A stretch of 64,000 bases of DNA from assembly GCA_019084245.1 (NCBI GenBank), contig JAHRFE010000026.1, forward strand, positions 186,001 through 250,000, in the 5' to 3' direction. The notes under the pieces were generated by a model. The model was not told where the DNA came from. It searched no databases and was given only the letters and a program-made list of their open reading frames with translations. The position numbers and the translations under genes were made by a program. The stretch is from Hoeflea sp. (GTDB lineage Bacteria > Pseudomonadota > Alphaproteobacteria > Rhizobiales > Rhizobiaceae). This document shows positions 9,907-18,446 of the stretch, piece after piece. Position 1 is the stretch's first letter. The number at the start of each line of letters is the position of its first letter.

Positions 9907-11433
9907 TCACACCTTTGACAGGGTTGCTCTAACCAATTCAGCGACCTGCTCCGGCTCGCCACTTGCGTCGATTTCGGTCCAGGCCACCGGCCCGGGCCCA
10001 CGCTTGAGTTGCGCGCGCAACACATCCCTATCCGCATCGGAGGCATCTGCGGTGCGACTGGCGATGCGGCGTTCGAGCGTGGCAGGATCTGAGTTCAACC
10101 AGATGCCGTCAAACGGGACACGCAGGCGAGCGGCGAGCTCGCCTATCGCCTCGCGGTCAGACCCGGCGAGAAAGGTTGCGTCGATGATGACGCTGTGGCC
10201 GGCCAGCAAGACCTGCTCTGCCTCGTTCAACAACCGCGCGTAGATCTCCCGGTTGGCTTCGGACCGGTACGCTTCTTGAGGCAGCCTGACCAGCGGCTCG
10301 ACACCGAACATCGCCTTGCGCTCCAGATCGCTGCGCAGGTGGACAGCTCCGGGAGAAGGCCCCAGGCCCGGAGCGATTCGAACGGCAATCGTGGTCTTGC
10401 CGGTGCCGGAGAGCCCTCCGATTGCCGCCAGCCTTGGTGGCGACGGGGAGAGAAAACCTGTGGCCTGATCAAGGTAACTCTGTGCGTCACGGGCGATTTC
10501 GCCGGCCACCGCGCCGGACATGGATTGCACCGCAACCATGCAGCGGATCGCGGCGCGGATGCTCAAGAACAGCGGCAGAGTGGCGAGCCCGGAGAAATCT
10601 CGCGATTTCCCAAGATAGCTGTTCTGCAAGACATTGGCTTGCTCGGTCAGGCCCCGGTGCAGCAGATCCATCACAAGGAAGGCGAAGTCGTAAAAGGTGT
10701 CGCAGGTGCCCAGCCGCTCGTCGAACTCGAGGGCGTCAAAGGGCACCGGCTGCCCGTCAATCATGACCAGGTTTTTCAAGTGCAGATCGCTGTGGCACCG
10801 CCGCACGCGCCCCTCGCCGGACCGTTGCGACAAGAGGGAAGCCACGTCGCCAAAGGCTTGGTCAACCTGACTGAAATAGACCGCCAGCCTGTCCTCGCCG
10901 AGGGTCGATTCCATGGGTCCCAACGCCTCCCGCAACTCCTCGATGATTTCGCCAATCAGAACCGCGCCATCGGAGGACCGTCTCTCGGCGGCGGCGTGAA
11001 GACCGGCGATGACGTGGCCCAGTTTTTCGGCAAGATCATTCGTCAGGTTTCCGGCGTCAGCGATGGAGGTCAATTCGTCTTCGCGGCGAAACCTGTGCAT
11101 CCGCAGCGCATATTCCACCGGTTTGCCTTTGCCGTCGAGGGCCAGCCGGCCCGGACCCTCGCGGGTGATCGTCACCACGCGGTCATAGATCGCAGGCGCC
11201 GCCGGGGCGTTCAGGGCAAGCTCATGCGCAATGACCTTTCGGCGGGTGTCGAGCGTGCTGAAATCAAGGTAGTTGTATTTGACCGCACGCTTGATTTTGA
11301 ACGCGAAATCGCCGGCGAGAAACACGTAGGCCGAATGCGTTGTGACCAATTCGACCGGTGTGTCGATTCCGTGTGTTTGCGGATCGCTGAGAAATTCCAC
11401 AACGTCCGTCTGATCGGTCGTGTCTGAATTCAT
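9907..11433 (-). CDS. Bifunctional APH-like phosphotransferase / P-loop kinase
   Basis: 508 residues from the ATG at 11433. The N-terminal half is an aminoglycoside-phosphotransferase-like kinase fold, with the catalytic loop H214-S-D-L-H-L-K-N221 and a downstream FDALEFDERLGTCD metal-binding stretch. The C-terminal half starts a P-loop kinase at residues 339-348 (GGLSGTGKTT) and has VIIDATFL further on, as in gluconate/Zeta-toxin-like kinases. This two-kinase architecture is common in proteobacteria, but its substrate is not established. An in-frame TTG at 11484 would add 17 residues; family members begin close to VVEFLSDPQTHG, which supports the ATG. No resistance role should be inferred from the APH similarity alone. 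It is transcribed alone, 207 nt downstream of galD. Confidence 0.82.
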   Translation of the reverse strand: MNSDTTDQTDVVEFLSDPQTHGIDTPVELVTTHSAYVFLAGDFAFKIKRAVKYNYLDFSTLDTRRKVIAHELALNAPAAPAIYDRVVTITREGPGRLALDGKGKPVEYALRMHRFRREDELTSIADAGNLTNDLAEKLGHVIAGLHAAAERRSSDGAVLIGEIIEELREALGPMESTLGEDRLAVYFSQVDQAFGDVASLLSQRSGEGRVRRCHSDLHLKNLVMIDGQPVPFDALEFDERLGTCDTFYDFAFLVMDLLHRGLTEQANVLQNSYLGKSRDFSGLATLPLFLSIRAAIRCMVAVQSMSGAVAGEIARDAQSYLDQATGFLSPSPPRLAAIGGLSGTGKTTIAVRIAPGLGPSPGAVHLRSDLERKAMFGVEPLVRLPQEAYRSEANREIYARLLNEAEQVLLAGHSVIIDATFLAGSDREAIGELAARLRVPFDGIWLNSDPATLERRIASRTADASDADRDVLRAQLKRGPGPVAWTEIDASGEPEQVAELVRATLSKV

Positions 11434-11505
11434 CGTATACTGACGCCGTCCAGGGCATTCATCATCTCTTGCATAAACCGGCAATCCCCGTTTGCGATTC
11501 CTCCT
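11434..11505 (-). promoter_or_regulatory. Leader with detached Shine-Dalgarno and 14-codon mini-ORF before the kinase gene
   Basis: A perfect AGGAGG (11505-11500) is too far from the kinase ATG at 11433 to serve it. Between them a 14-codon frame (ATG at 11474, MQEMMNALDGVSIR) stops with a TGA that overlaps the kinase ATG as ATGA. This arrangement suits translational coupling or a leader peptide. Alternatively the Shine-Dalgarno serves the TTG at 11484 with long spacing. No attenuator hairpin was identified. Confidence 0.35.
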
Positions 11506-11640
11506 TTCAACTTGAGTCTGATGGCCGCGCGGGTCAAGCCAAGTTTTCCCGCCCAGGCTCCTGCGGGGACCGTATCGAAGTGGACGTGATAAAAAGAGCT
11601 CGCCCGGGAACAGGCTGGACTGCGGCCAGGCGACGACCGT

Positions 11641-12690
11641 TTAAGGAAAAACCAGACCGTCCATAAGCTTTCTTGCGGTCCGCAATGTGCCCGCCCCCGT
11701 CACCTGGCCATGGCTGTCCAGGGTGATCAGCACCTCGGCGGCGCCGGTCGGATGCTCGATGGAAAAACGGCCGTCCCCTGGCAGATCTGCCAGGCTGTTG
11801 GCGGGCGAGCCCTCAAGCACGCAAGCCGTGGCGACGCTGACCGCGGCAAAGACGCCGATGGTGGCGTGGCAGCGGTGCGGGATAAAACTGCGGGTATTGA
11901 TGGCGCCGCCAGAACGGGCCCTTGAGACCAGCGTCATCTTGGGCACAGGCTTGTCGGTGACATCGCCGAGCCTCATCATCTCGCCCGCCTGAAGGCGGAT
12001 GGTTTCGAGCCGCGTCTTGAGGGTCGTATCGGCGTCGAGCTGCTCGCGGCCTTCATAGCCGGTGCGTCCAAGATCGGAAGCCCGCAGGATGACGCAGGGC
12101 ATGCCGTTGTCGATCAGGGTGCAGTCGATGCCGTCAATCCTGTCAACATGGTTGCCCGTGGGCAGCAGCGCGCCGCACATCGAGCCCGCAATGTTCTCGA
12201 ACATCAGCGGCACAGGCGCGTGGGTGCCCGGAACGCCGTCGATCGCCGCGTCTCCCGCATAGCTCACCCGGCCATTCGGCGTCGAAATCCGTGCAGTGGC
12301 GACTTCGCCGGTGTTGAGCATGTGAATGCGCACCGGGGTGATCTCGCCTGTGACGCTCACCAGCCCCCGCTCGATCGCCGCGGGGCCGACAGCGGCAAGG
12401 ATGTTGCCGCAACCTTGCGCGCCAGAGACCAGCGCCTGGTCGACAAAGACCTGCAGGAACAGATAGTCGACATCGGCATCGTCCCGCGTCGAGGGCGACA
12501 GGATGGCCACTTTCGAGGTCAGCGGATCGGCGCCGCCGATGCCGTCAATCTGGCGCGGGTCGGGCGAGCCCATGATCCGCAGCAGCAGCGCGTCACGGTC
12601 CTGGGTTGTCTCCGGCAGGTCGCGCTCGAGAAAAAACGCGCCCTTGGAGGTGCCGCCGCGCATCCACAGGCAGGGGATGCCGTCAGACAT
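11641..12690 (-). CDS. galD: 4-Oxalomesaconate tautomerase, PrpF family
   Basis: 349 residues, the usual length for PrpF/GalD proteins. N-terminal [12 protein letters not shown] and [17 protein letters not shown] are the family signature, with [16 protein letters not shown] and [10 protein letters not shown] further on. In Pseudomonas putida gallate catabolism, GalD isomerises 4-oxalomesaconate from the keto to the enol form before hydration. The gene is last in the left-facing operon galB-dioxygenase-galC-galD, and its start overlaps the end of galC by 8 nt. This neighbourhood favours GalD over PrpF aconitate isomerase of propionate metabolism, since no prp genes are nearby. Confidence 0.86.
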   Translation of the reverse strand: MSDGIPCLWMRGGTSKGAFFLERDLPETTQDRDALLLRIMGSPDPRQIDGIGGADPLTSKVAILSPSTRDDADVDYLFLQVFVDQALVSGAQGCGNILAAVGPAAIERGLVSVTGEITPVRIHMLNTGEVATARISTPNGRVSYAGDAAIDGVPGTHAPVPLMFENIAGSMCGALLPTGNHVDRIDGIDCTLIDNGMPCVILRASDLGRTGYEGREQLDADTTLKTRLETIRLQAGEMMRLGDVTDKPVPKMTLVSRARSGGAINTRSFIPHRCHATIGVFAAVSVATACVLEGSPANSLADLPGDGRFSIEHPTGAAEVLITLDSHGQVTGAGTLRTARKLMDGLVFP

Positions 12691-13354
12691 ATTTCAGGCC
12701 CTTTTCGGCCAGCCGGGGCCGCATGTCGTAAATGTCCAGACCCAGTTCGCCTGCCGCAAGGCGCAGGCGCTTGGCTTCTTCCGCATCAAGCCGTTTGCGC
12801 GTTGCCGCCAGCACCGCTTCCGCATCGGCACGCGGGACGACACAGACACCGTCATCATCGGCGACAATGATGTCGCCGGGATGGACCAGCGCGCCGGCGC
12901 AGACGATCGGCACGTTGACGCTGCCGAGTGTTTCCTTGACCGTGCCTTGCGCCGACACCGCCGTCGACCACACGCCAAATCCCATCCGGCGCAGATCGCG
13001 TGTGTCGCGCACGCCGGCATCGATGACCAGCGCCTTGCAGCCGCGCGCCATGGCGGAGGTTGCAAGCAGGTCGCCGAAATAGCCCATGTCGCAGGGCGCG
13101 GTGGGCGCCAGAACCATGATGTCGCCTTCGCGCAATTGCTCGATGGCCACATGGATCATCCAGTTGTCGCCGGGCGCAGCCGAGATCGTCACCGCGGAAC
13201 CCGCGATCGCGACATCCTGCTGGATCGGGCGCATGGCGGCCTTCATCAGGCCCGAGCGCCCCATGGCCTCATGCACGGTGGCGACTCCGGCAAGACCGAA
13301 CTCCCGGATGATTTCCGCACTGGCGCGTTCTATGGATTGCGTGACGACCGGCAT
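12683..13354 (-). CDS. galC: 4-Carboxy-4-hydroxy-2-oxoadipate aldolase / oxaloacetate decarboxylase
   Basis: 223-residue RraA-like class II aldolase (LigK/ProA/GalC). It cleaves 4-carboxy-4-hydroxy-2-oxoadipate to pyruvate plus oxaloacetate with a divalent metal. Diagnostic stretches are [38 protein letters not shown] followed by the R116-D117 pair, and [19 protein letters not shown]. Standard length. It lies 12 nt downstream of the dioxygenase gene and overlaps galD by 8 nt, as expected for an operon encoding successive steps. The symbol follows the P. putida gal genes; ligK would be equally defensible. Confidence 0.9.
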   Translation of the reverse strand: MPVVTQSIERASAEIIREFGLAGVATVHEAMGRSGLMKAAMRPIQQDVAIAGSAVTISAAPGDNWMIHVAIEQLREGDIMVLAPTAPCDMGYFGDLLATSAMARGCKALVIDAGVRDTRDLRRMGFGVWSTAVSAQGTVKETLGSVNVPIVCAGALVHPGDIIVADDDGVCVVPRADAEAVLAATRKRLDAEEAKRLRLAAGELGLDIYDMRPRLAEKGLKYV

Positions 13355-13366
13355 ATTATGATCCCC

Positions 13367-14329
13367 TCAGTGGTCTTCGCCCACGGGCGGCGTTCCATGC
13401 GTGTGAAAACTCGGGATTGTCTTGAGACCCCAGGCCTGGCCCTTCTTGCGGTCGGCCTCTGTCCAGACCACCGGCTCCCAGTCCGGCTGCAGCATCAGCC
13501 TTGCGCCGGAATTGGCCAGTTCCACGCGGTTGCCCGCCGGTTCCCAAACATAGAGAAAGAAGGTGCCCTGAATGGCGTGCTTGTGCGGTCCGGTTTCAAT
13601 GTGAACGCCGTTTTCGAGGAAGATGTCGGCGGCGCGCAGGATGTCCTCGCGGGTATCGGTCGCGTAGGTGACGTGATGCAGACGCCCCACGCCGCCGCCA
13701 TGTTCCTCGGTGCAGGCCAGATCATAGGTCTTGTTGTTGATCGTGAACCAGCAGCCGCCCAGCCGGCCATTGTCGAGCTGGATGATCTCGGTCACCCGGG
13801 AGCCGAGGCAGGTTTCCATGAAGGCGCGGAACTCGCTCACATCGGTCGCGAGCAGGTTCAGGTGATCGATGCGGCGCGGACAGGCGCCGGTCGCATGAAA
13901 CCGGCTCGCGATGTTCTTGAGCGCCGGCGTGTGCGCGGCATCCGGCTGATACTTGACCGTGTCCCAGTAGATCTCGAAGACGTGGCCAAACGGATCCTCG
14001 AACCGGAAAGCGCGGCCGTGACCGAGATCGCCGTCGACCCATCCGAGGGTCTTGAAGCGGCTTGCCTCGATGGCGGCCACGCGCCGCTCCAGCGCTTCCG
14101 GCGATGAGGCGCGATAGGCGATGTGGCCGACGCCGGTGGTGTGGTGCCGGGTCAGCTTCAGGCTGTGGAACTCGTAATCGTCCCAGGCGCGCAGATAGGC
14201 CGACTTCTCATCCTGACCTGACACGGTGAGCCCATAGACCCGGGTGAAGAAGTCGAGACTTTCCTCGAACTTGTCGGTGTACATCTCGACATGGGCCAGA
14301 TGCGCCAGGTCAAAGCAGGGTTCAGTCAT
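13367..14329 (-). CDS. Type I (VOC) extradiol ring-cleavage dioxygenase
   Basis: 320 residues with the two-domain vicinal-oxygen-chelate architecture of catechol 2,3-dioxygenases. Expected Fe(II) ligands are visible: H156 in RRIDHLNLLATDV, H218/H219 in GRLHHVTYAT, and E270 in WEPAGNRVELA. The nearby H251 and Y260 match acid-base residues of XylE-type enzymes. The neighbours handle 4-oxalomesaconate, which in known bacteria is made from gallate by the unrelated LigB-type enzyme GalA, or from protocatechuate by LigAB followed by LigC and LigI. This enzyme probably fills the ring-opening step; gallate, protocatechuate or a related carboxylated diol is the likely substrate. Substrate assignment is inference. 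Confidence 0.82.
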   Translation of the reverse strand: MTEPCFDLAHLAHVEMYTDKFEESLDFFTRVYGLTVSGQDEKSAYLRAWDDYEFHSLKLTRHHTTGVGHIAYRASSPEALERRVAAIEASRFKTLGWVDGDLGHGRAFRFEDPFGHVFEIYWDTVKYQPDAAHTPALKNIASRFHATGACPRRIDHLNLLATDVSEFRAFMETCLGSRVTEIIQLDNGRLGGCWFTINNKTYDLACTEEHGGGVGRLHHVTYATDTREDILRAADIFLENGVHIETGPHKHAIQGTFFLYVWEPAGNRVELANSGARLMLQPDWEPVVWTEADRKKGQAWGLKTIPSFHTHGTPPVGEDH

Positions 14330-14368
14330 GTCAGTTCTCCAATAGGGGCTTGTCGCCGCAGCGCAGGC

Positions 14369-15103
14369 TCACAGCTCGTCCACTGTGCGCGGAAAGATCG
14401 ATTCAAACCCTTCGGCATATTTGCAGTCCCGCCCCCCGGACTGGCCGCCCGAATTGCGCTTGAAATGGTTGGCCCGGTTCATCGCCACCCTGGTGTAGTA
14501 CTCCCAGAGGTGCTCCTGGCCCTGCATGCATTCGATGGCCGCGCGCTTTTTCTCCCATACCGGCGTGATATCGAGGAATGTATCGGGCTTCCATCCCATC
14601 TGCTCGGTCTGATGCGGCTCGAACAGATAGAGCTGCGGCGCGCCCAGCACCTTTTCGCCGGGATTGTGGCCCCAGGCCTGGGCGATCATCCGGCACTCGA
14701 GGGCGACTTGAGTCGCATACATGTGGTCGGTGTTGTAGGGATCATATTTGGAATGCGACAGCATGAAGGACGGCTGCACCTTGCGGATCACGTCGACAAC
14801 CCGGTTCTTGTCTTCACGGCCAAGTTCCAGCGGATAATCGCCGAGATCAAGGCACACCAGATCATGCACCCCGAGTGCCCTGCCGGCCTCCTCGGCTTCC
14901 TTGCGGCGGGCATCCTTGACCTTCTCAAGCGTCATGCCTTCCTGTTTCCACAGCTTGGCGCTTTCGCCGCGCTCGCCGAAGGACAGGCAAAGCACGGTGA
15001 CGTCATAGCCAAGCTCGGCATGGGCGGCGATGGCGCCGCCGCAGCGCCAGACAAAATCGGCGGCGTGGGCGCTGATGACGAGCGCCGTTTTCTTCACAGG
15101 CAT
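14369..15103 (-). CDS. galB: 4-Oxalomesaconate hydratase, PIG-L/LmbE fold
   Basis: 244 residues from the ATG at 15103, which has GGGAG upstream; longer in-frame starts upstream lie in the promoter region. The protein is a zinc-dependent PIG-L/LmbE-family member. The family PHPDDE motif appears as SAHAADFVWRCGGAIAAHAE, the version typical of GalB hydratases rather than GlcNAc deacetylases, with a further DH pair at 126-127. GalB hydrates 4-oxalomesaconate to 4-carboxy-4-hydroxy-2-oxoadipate, the substrate of the adjacent galC product. First gene of the left-facing operon, 39 nt upstream of the dioxygenase gene. Confidence 0.86.
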   Translation of the reverse strand: MPVKKTALVISAHAADFVWRCGGAIAAHAELGYDVTVLCLSFGERGESAKLWKQEGMTLEKVKDARRKEAEEAGRALGVHDLVCLDLGDYPLELGREDKNRVVDVIRKVQPSFMLSHSKYDPYNTDHMYATQVALECRMIAQAWGHNPGEKVLGAPQLYLFEPHQTEQMGWKPDTFLDITPVWEKKRAAIECMQGQEHLWEYYTRVAMNRANHFKRNSGGQSGGRDCKYAEGFESIFPRTVDEL

Positions 15104-15260
15104 CTGGAACTCTCCCTTCCGGTTGGCTGATTTTTGCGCGCTCCAGGCCGCAGGGGCAATTTCAATGCCGCGCGCCTGACATAAGATTTTGCTATAGCGT
15201 GTGGATTGGATGCTCCAATTCTGCCAGATTTGGCGCAGCAAAATGCGGGAGGCCCGAGCC
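15104..15260. promoter_or_regulatory. Divergent gal promoter region with LysR-type inverted repeat
   Basis: This 157-nt gap separates galB (left) from the oxidoreductase-LysR-TRAP genes (right). At 15205-15219 is a perfect 6-bp inverted repeat with a 3-nt spacer, ATTGGA-TGC-TCCAAT, which fits the T-N11-A logic of LysR operators. A TATAGC-like -10 element lies just to its left at about 15193. The product of the LysR gene at 16157 is the obvious candidate to bind here. Confidence 0.5.
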
Positions 15261-16160
15261 ATGACACAGCTGCCGGAACAACTGGCGACCATCGGATTTG
15301 GCGAGGCGGCGGAAGCCTTTTCCTCGGGATGGCGCGAGACCTATGACGGCGGCATCGCCGCTTTCGACGTAAAGGTCCGCCACCCCGAAGGACGGGCCGG
15401 GCTCGACGCGCGAGGCCGCAATTCAGGCGTTACGATCGCCGAAACCGCCGCTGATGCAATTGCCGGCGTGCCTGTCATCTTCAGCCTGGTTACTGCCGAT
15501 CAGGCGCTGATTGCCGCGCAGGCGTGCGCACCTTATCTCCGTCCCGGCGCCCTGTGGTTTGACTGCAATTCCTGCTCGCCGGGAACCAAACGCCAAGCCG
15601 CCCGTACCATTGAAGCGACCGGCGGCGTCTATGTCGATGTCGCGGTGATGGCGCCGGTTCATCCGAAACGGCACCGGACACCCCTGCTGGTCTCCGGCCC
15701 GGAGACCGTCGCTGCGGTCGCGTTGCTCGAAGCGCTTGGCATGAAACCGGCTTTGGCAGGCGACACGGTGGGACAGGCGTCCTCCATCAAGATGTTCCGT
15801 TCGGTGATGATCAAGGGGCTGGAAGCGCTGACCGGCGAATGCCTGCTGGCGGCGCGGCGCGCGGGCGTCGAGGGCGATGTCCTGGCCTCGCTTCAGGCGT
15901 CCGATCCGGGATTTGACTGGGCGACGCGCTCCGCCTACAGCCTTGAGCGGATGATGGTTCACGGCGAAAGGCGGGCGGCGGAAATGCAGGAAGTCTCCAG
16001 GACCATTGCCGAGCTGGGATTGCCGTCGCGCATGTCGGACGCCATCGCCGAATGGCAGGCGCAGATCGCAGGCCTTGATCTCGGTGGCGGCACGGCGGAT
16101 CTCGCCGACCGGGCCGACCGGATTTTGGACGCCCTGTCCGCGGACAGGGCCGTGCCGTGA
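15261..16160 (+). CDS. NAD(P)-binding 6PGDH-like oxidoreductase with DUF1932-type C-terminus
   Basis: 299 residues from the ATG at 15261, with GGGAGG ahead. The N-terminal Rossmann domain is of the 6-phosphogluconate/3-hydroxyisobutyrate dehydrogenase kind, opening IGFGEAAEAFSSGW (nucleotide loop G-x-G-x-x-A). Next come VSLVTADQA-like and FDCNSCSPGTKRQAA stretches (the substrate-binding S-P-G-T) and GDTVGQASSIKMFRSVMIKG, which carries the catalytic-type Lys. The C-terminal ~75 residues match the DUF1932 pattern. It is divergent from galB and overlaps the LysR gene by 4 nt (GTGA). It may reduce or oxidise a ring-cleavage intermediate, a LigC-like role served by another family, but the sequence does not settle this. 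Confidence 0.72.
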   Translation: MTQLPEQLATIGFGEAAEAFSSGWRETYDGGIAAFDVKVRHPEGRAGLDARGRNSGVTIAETAADAIAGVPVIFSLVTADQALIAAQACAPYLRPGALWFDCNSCSPGTKRQAARTIEATGGVYVDVAVMAPVHPKRHRTPLLVSGPETVAAVALLEALGMKPALAGDTVGQASSIKMFRSVMIKGLEALTGECLLAARRAGVEGDVLASLQASDPGFDWATRSAYSLERMMVHGERRAAEMQEVSRTIAELGLPSRMSDAIAEWQAQIAGLDLGGGTADLADRADRILDALSADRAVP

Positions 16161-17323
16161 ATCACAATATTCGCCATCTGCGGATTTTCCTCGCGGTCGC
16201 CGAACTGGCTTCGATCAGCAAGGCCGCGCGGGAATGCGGGTTGTCGCAGCCGGCCGTGACCCAGGCGATCAACAAGATGGAAGCGGAATTCGACGCCGCC
16301 TTGTTCGACCGCACGCCGCAGGGGGTGTTCGCGACCCACCTTGGCGCCGTGCATGCCGGACGCATCGGCCGGGCGCTATCGATCATCGACGCGGCGTTCC
16401 TGTCGGTTGCGCCCCGCTTGAGGCTGACCGCGACGGCGTCGCAGCTTGAAGCCCTGATCGCGGTTCGCGAGACCGGCAATTTCACCCTGGCCGCAAGAAG
16501 GCTCGGCATTGCGCAGCCGACCGTTCACCGCGCTGTCAGCCAGCTGGAAAAGGAAGCCTTGCGGCCGCTGTTCGAGCGCACCTCGGCGGGGATTGTGGCG
16601 ACACGCGGCGGACAATTGCTTGCCAGCGCCGCGCGCCTGATGGAAGCGGAGCTGGTTCAGGCGGACATGGAAATCGCCGAGGCGCTCGGCCGCGAAACCG
16701 GACGCATCGTGATAGGCGCGATGCCCTTGTCGCGGGCCTATCTCCTGCCCAGGGTGATCGCACAGTTCCGGCGGGACTGGCCGCGGCTGCCGCTGCGCGT
16801 TCTTGACGGGCCTTATGACGAAATGATTTCCGGCCTGAGGAACGGCGAAATCGATTTCCTCATCGGCGCCTTGCGGAACCCCGCCCCGATCGGCGACGTC
16901 GAACAGACGCCTTTGTTCGATGACACCCTGGCGATCGTCGCGGGGCCCGCTCATCCGCTGGCCGGCAAATCGGGACTGGGCGTCGAGGATCTCATCACTT
17001 ATCCCTGGGCGGTGGCTGCCGCGGGAACGCCGACCCGCGACCATTTCGAGCGGATGTTTTCCAGCGCGGGCCTCAAGACGCCAGAAAGCATTGTCGAAAC
17101 GGCGTCGCTCATCCTCATTCGCGAATTGCTGGTCAACAGCCATCATCTGGGCTGCGTGTCAGCCCTGCAGGCCGAGGCGGAGATCAAGGCCGGACGAATC
17201 GCGCGCATCGATTTTGAATTGTCCGACACGGCTCGACCGATCGGGATCACCACCCGCCGCGGCTGGAAACCAACGCCATCGCAGGCAAGACTGATCGCGC
17301 TGGTAAGCGATTTCGAAGGTTGA
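16157..17323 (+). CDS. LysR-type regulator with two tandem HTH domains
   Basis: 388 residues from a GTG that overlaps the previous stop as GTGA, against ~300 for a normal LysR regulator. The extra length is a second winged HTH. HTH1 (residues ~7-64) reads ISKAARECGLSQPAVTQAIN with LFDRTPQGVFAT. HTH2 (~96-155) reads FTLAARRLGIAQPTVHRAVS with LFERTSAGIVAT. A regular LysR effector domain follows (~182-380). It probably controls the divergent gal operon and its own transcription unit, with a ring-cleavage acid as effector; this is inferred from position. Confidence 0.85.
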   Translation: MNHNIRHLRIFLAVAELASISKAARECGLSQPAVTQAINKMEAEFDAALFDRTPQGVFATHLGAVHAGRIGRALSIIDAAFLSVAPRLRLTATASQLEALIAVRETGNFTLAARRLGIAQPTVHRAVSQLEKEALRPLFERTSAGIVATRGGQLLASAARLMEAELVQADMEIAEALGRETGRIVIGAMPLSRAYLLPRVIAQFRRDWPRLPLRVLDGPYDEMISGLRNGEIDFLIGALRNPAPIGDVEQTPLFDDTLAIVAGPAHPLAGKSGLGVEDLITYPWAVAAAGTPTRDHFERMFSSAGLKTPESIVETASLILIRELLVNSHHLGCVSALQAEAEIKAGRIARIDFELSDTARPIGITTRRGWKPTPSQARLIALVSDFEG

Positions 17324-17449
17324 CTATAGCCTCAATTTATATGCACAGCATGTCTTTGGAATGGCTTCACAGGCCTTGGACTTGTAGGGAGGACTGACAT
17401 TCCGAATCCGTGTTGGTTTCGGCTGGACGTTTAACCAGGGAGGAAGACC

Positions 17450-18439
17450 ATGCGAATTTCCAAAGCCATCACCGGCGCCGTCGCAGCGCTGGGCCTTGTG
17501 ACCGGAGCCGTTTCAGCGGCTGATCTGAAGCTCGCCGACTTTCAGCCGCCGAGCCACTTCGTCGTCGATGCGGCCTACACGCCGTTTGCCGAGAAGGTCG
17601 CGGCCGAGACCAACGGCGAAGTCACCGTCAGCGTGTTCATGGGCGGAGAACTCGGGCCGGGTCCGAGGGAGCAATACAGCCGTGCCGTGGACGGCGTGAC
17701 GGACATCGCCTTCGGCCTGCCGGGCTACACCGCTTCGACATTTCCCCAGACACTGCTGACCGAACTTCCGGGCGTCATTTCCGCCGAGACCGGCACCGCG
17801 AGCATCCTTGCCAACATCGACATGCTGTCGGATGAATACAAGCGCGTCGTGCTCCTGGGGCTTTGGAACAATGCGCCGAACGTGATCTTCACGGCGAACA
17901 AGCCGATCCGCGCCATGGAAGACCTCAAGGGTCTCAAGATCCGGGTCCCTTCGCGCAATGCCGGCCTGGTCGTGGAAGCATGGGGCGCCTCGCCCGTGTC
18001 GATGCCCGCGCCTGAAATCTACAACGCCATGCAGACCGGCGTGATCGACGGCGCCATGACCGACGCCACAACGCTCGGCGCCTTCAAGCTTGCCGAAGTG
18101 ACCAACTACATCACCGTCGGCATGGAAACGACCATCTCCAGCTTCTTCCTGATCATGAACCGCGACAGCTTCAATGATCTGAGCGAAGAGCATCAGAAAG
18201 TCGTTCTGGAAGCCGGCCGCGAAGCCGCCGTCAACGGCAACGCCGCTTGGCTCGGGATCGCCGACAAGGCGCTCTCCGGCTTTGCCGCAACGGAAGGCAA
18301 GGAAGTGATCACGCTTTCCGATGATGAAGCGGCAAAATTCAATGCTGCATCAGCGCCGGTTGTCGGCACCGTGGTCGCCGAAGCCGAGGCTCAAGGGATT
18401 GCGGCCCAAGCCTTCGTCGATGCGCTGAAGAGCAAGTGA
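17450..18439 (+). CDS. dctP: TRAP transporter solute-binding protein
   Basis: 329-residue DctP-family periplasmic receptor. The signal peptide spans residues 1-23 (ending AVSA) and is followed by DLKLADFQPPSHFVV. Family features include FGLPGYTASTFPQTLL, the LKGLKIRVPSRNA stretch with the arginine that normally salt-bridges a substrate carboxylate, and MQTGVIDGAMTDATT. GGGAGG precedes the ATG. It begins 126 nt after the LysR gene and is followed by dctQ and dctM. Position beside the gal genes suggests uptake of an aromatic or dicarboxylic acid. Confidence 0.92.
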   Translation: MRISKAITGAVAALGLVTGAVSAADLKLADFQPPSHFVVDAAYTPFAEKVAAETNGEVTVSVFMGGELGPGPREQYSRAVDGVTDIAFGLPGYTASTFPQTLLTELPGVISAETGTASILANIDMLSDEYKRVVLLGLWNNAPNVIFTANKPIRAMEDLKGLKIRVPSRNAGLVVEAWGASPVSMPAPEIYNAMQTGVIDGAMTDATTLGAFKLAEVTNYITVGMETTISSFFLIMNRDSFNDLSEEHQKVVLEAGREAAVNGNAAWLGIADKALSGFAATEGKEVITLSDDEAAKFNAASAPVVGTVVAEAEAQGIAAQAFVDALKSK

Positions 18440-18446
18440 GCCGGTC

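Noticed and set aside
9907-11433. Aminoglycoside resistance gene
   Set aside because: The APH-like fold is fused to a P-loop kinase, an architecture of unknown substrate that is common in environmental proteobacteria. Resistance is not supported.
12503-14107. 534-codon + strand frame across the gal genes
   Set aside because: It spans three convincing minus-strand genes, galD, galC and the dioxygenase, and has no recognisable domain.
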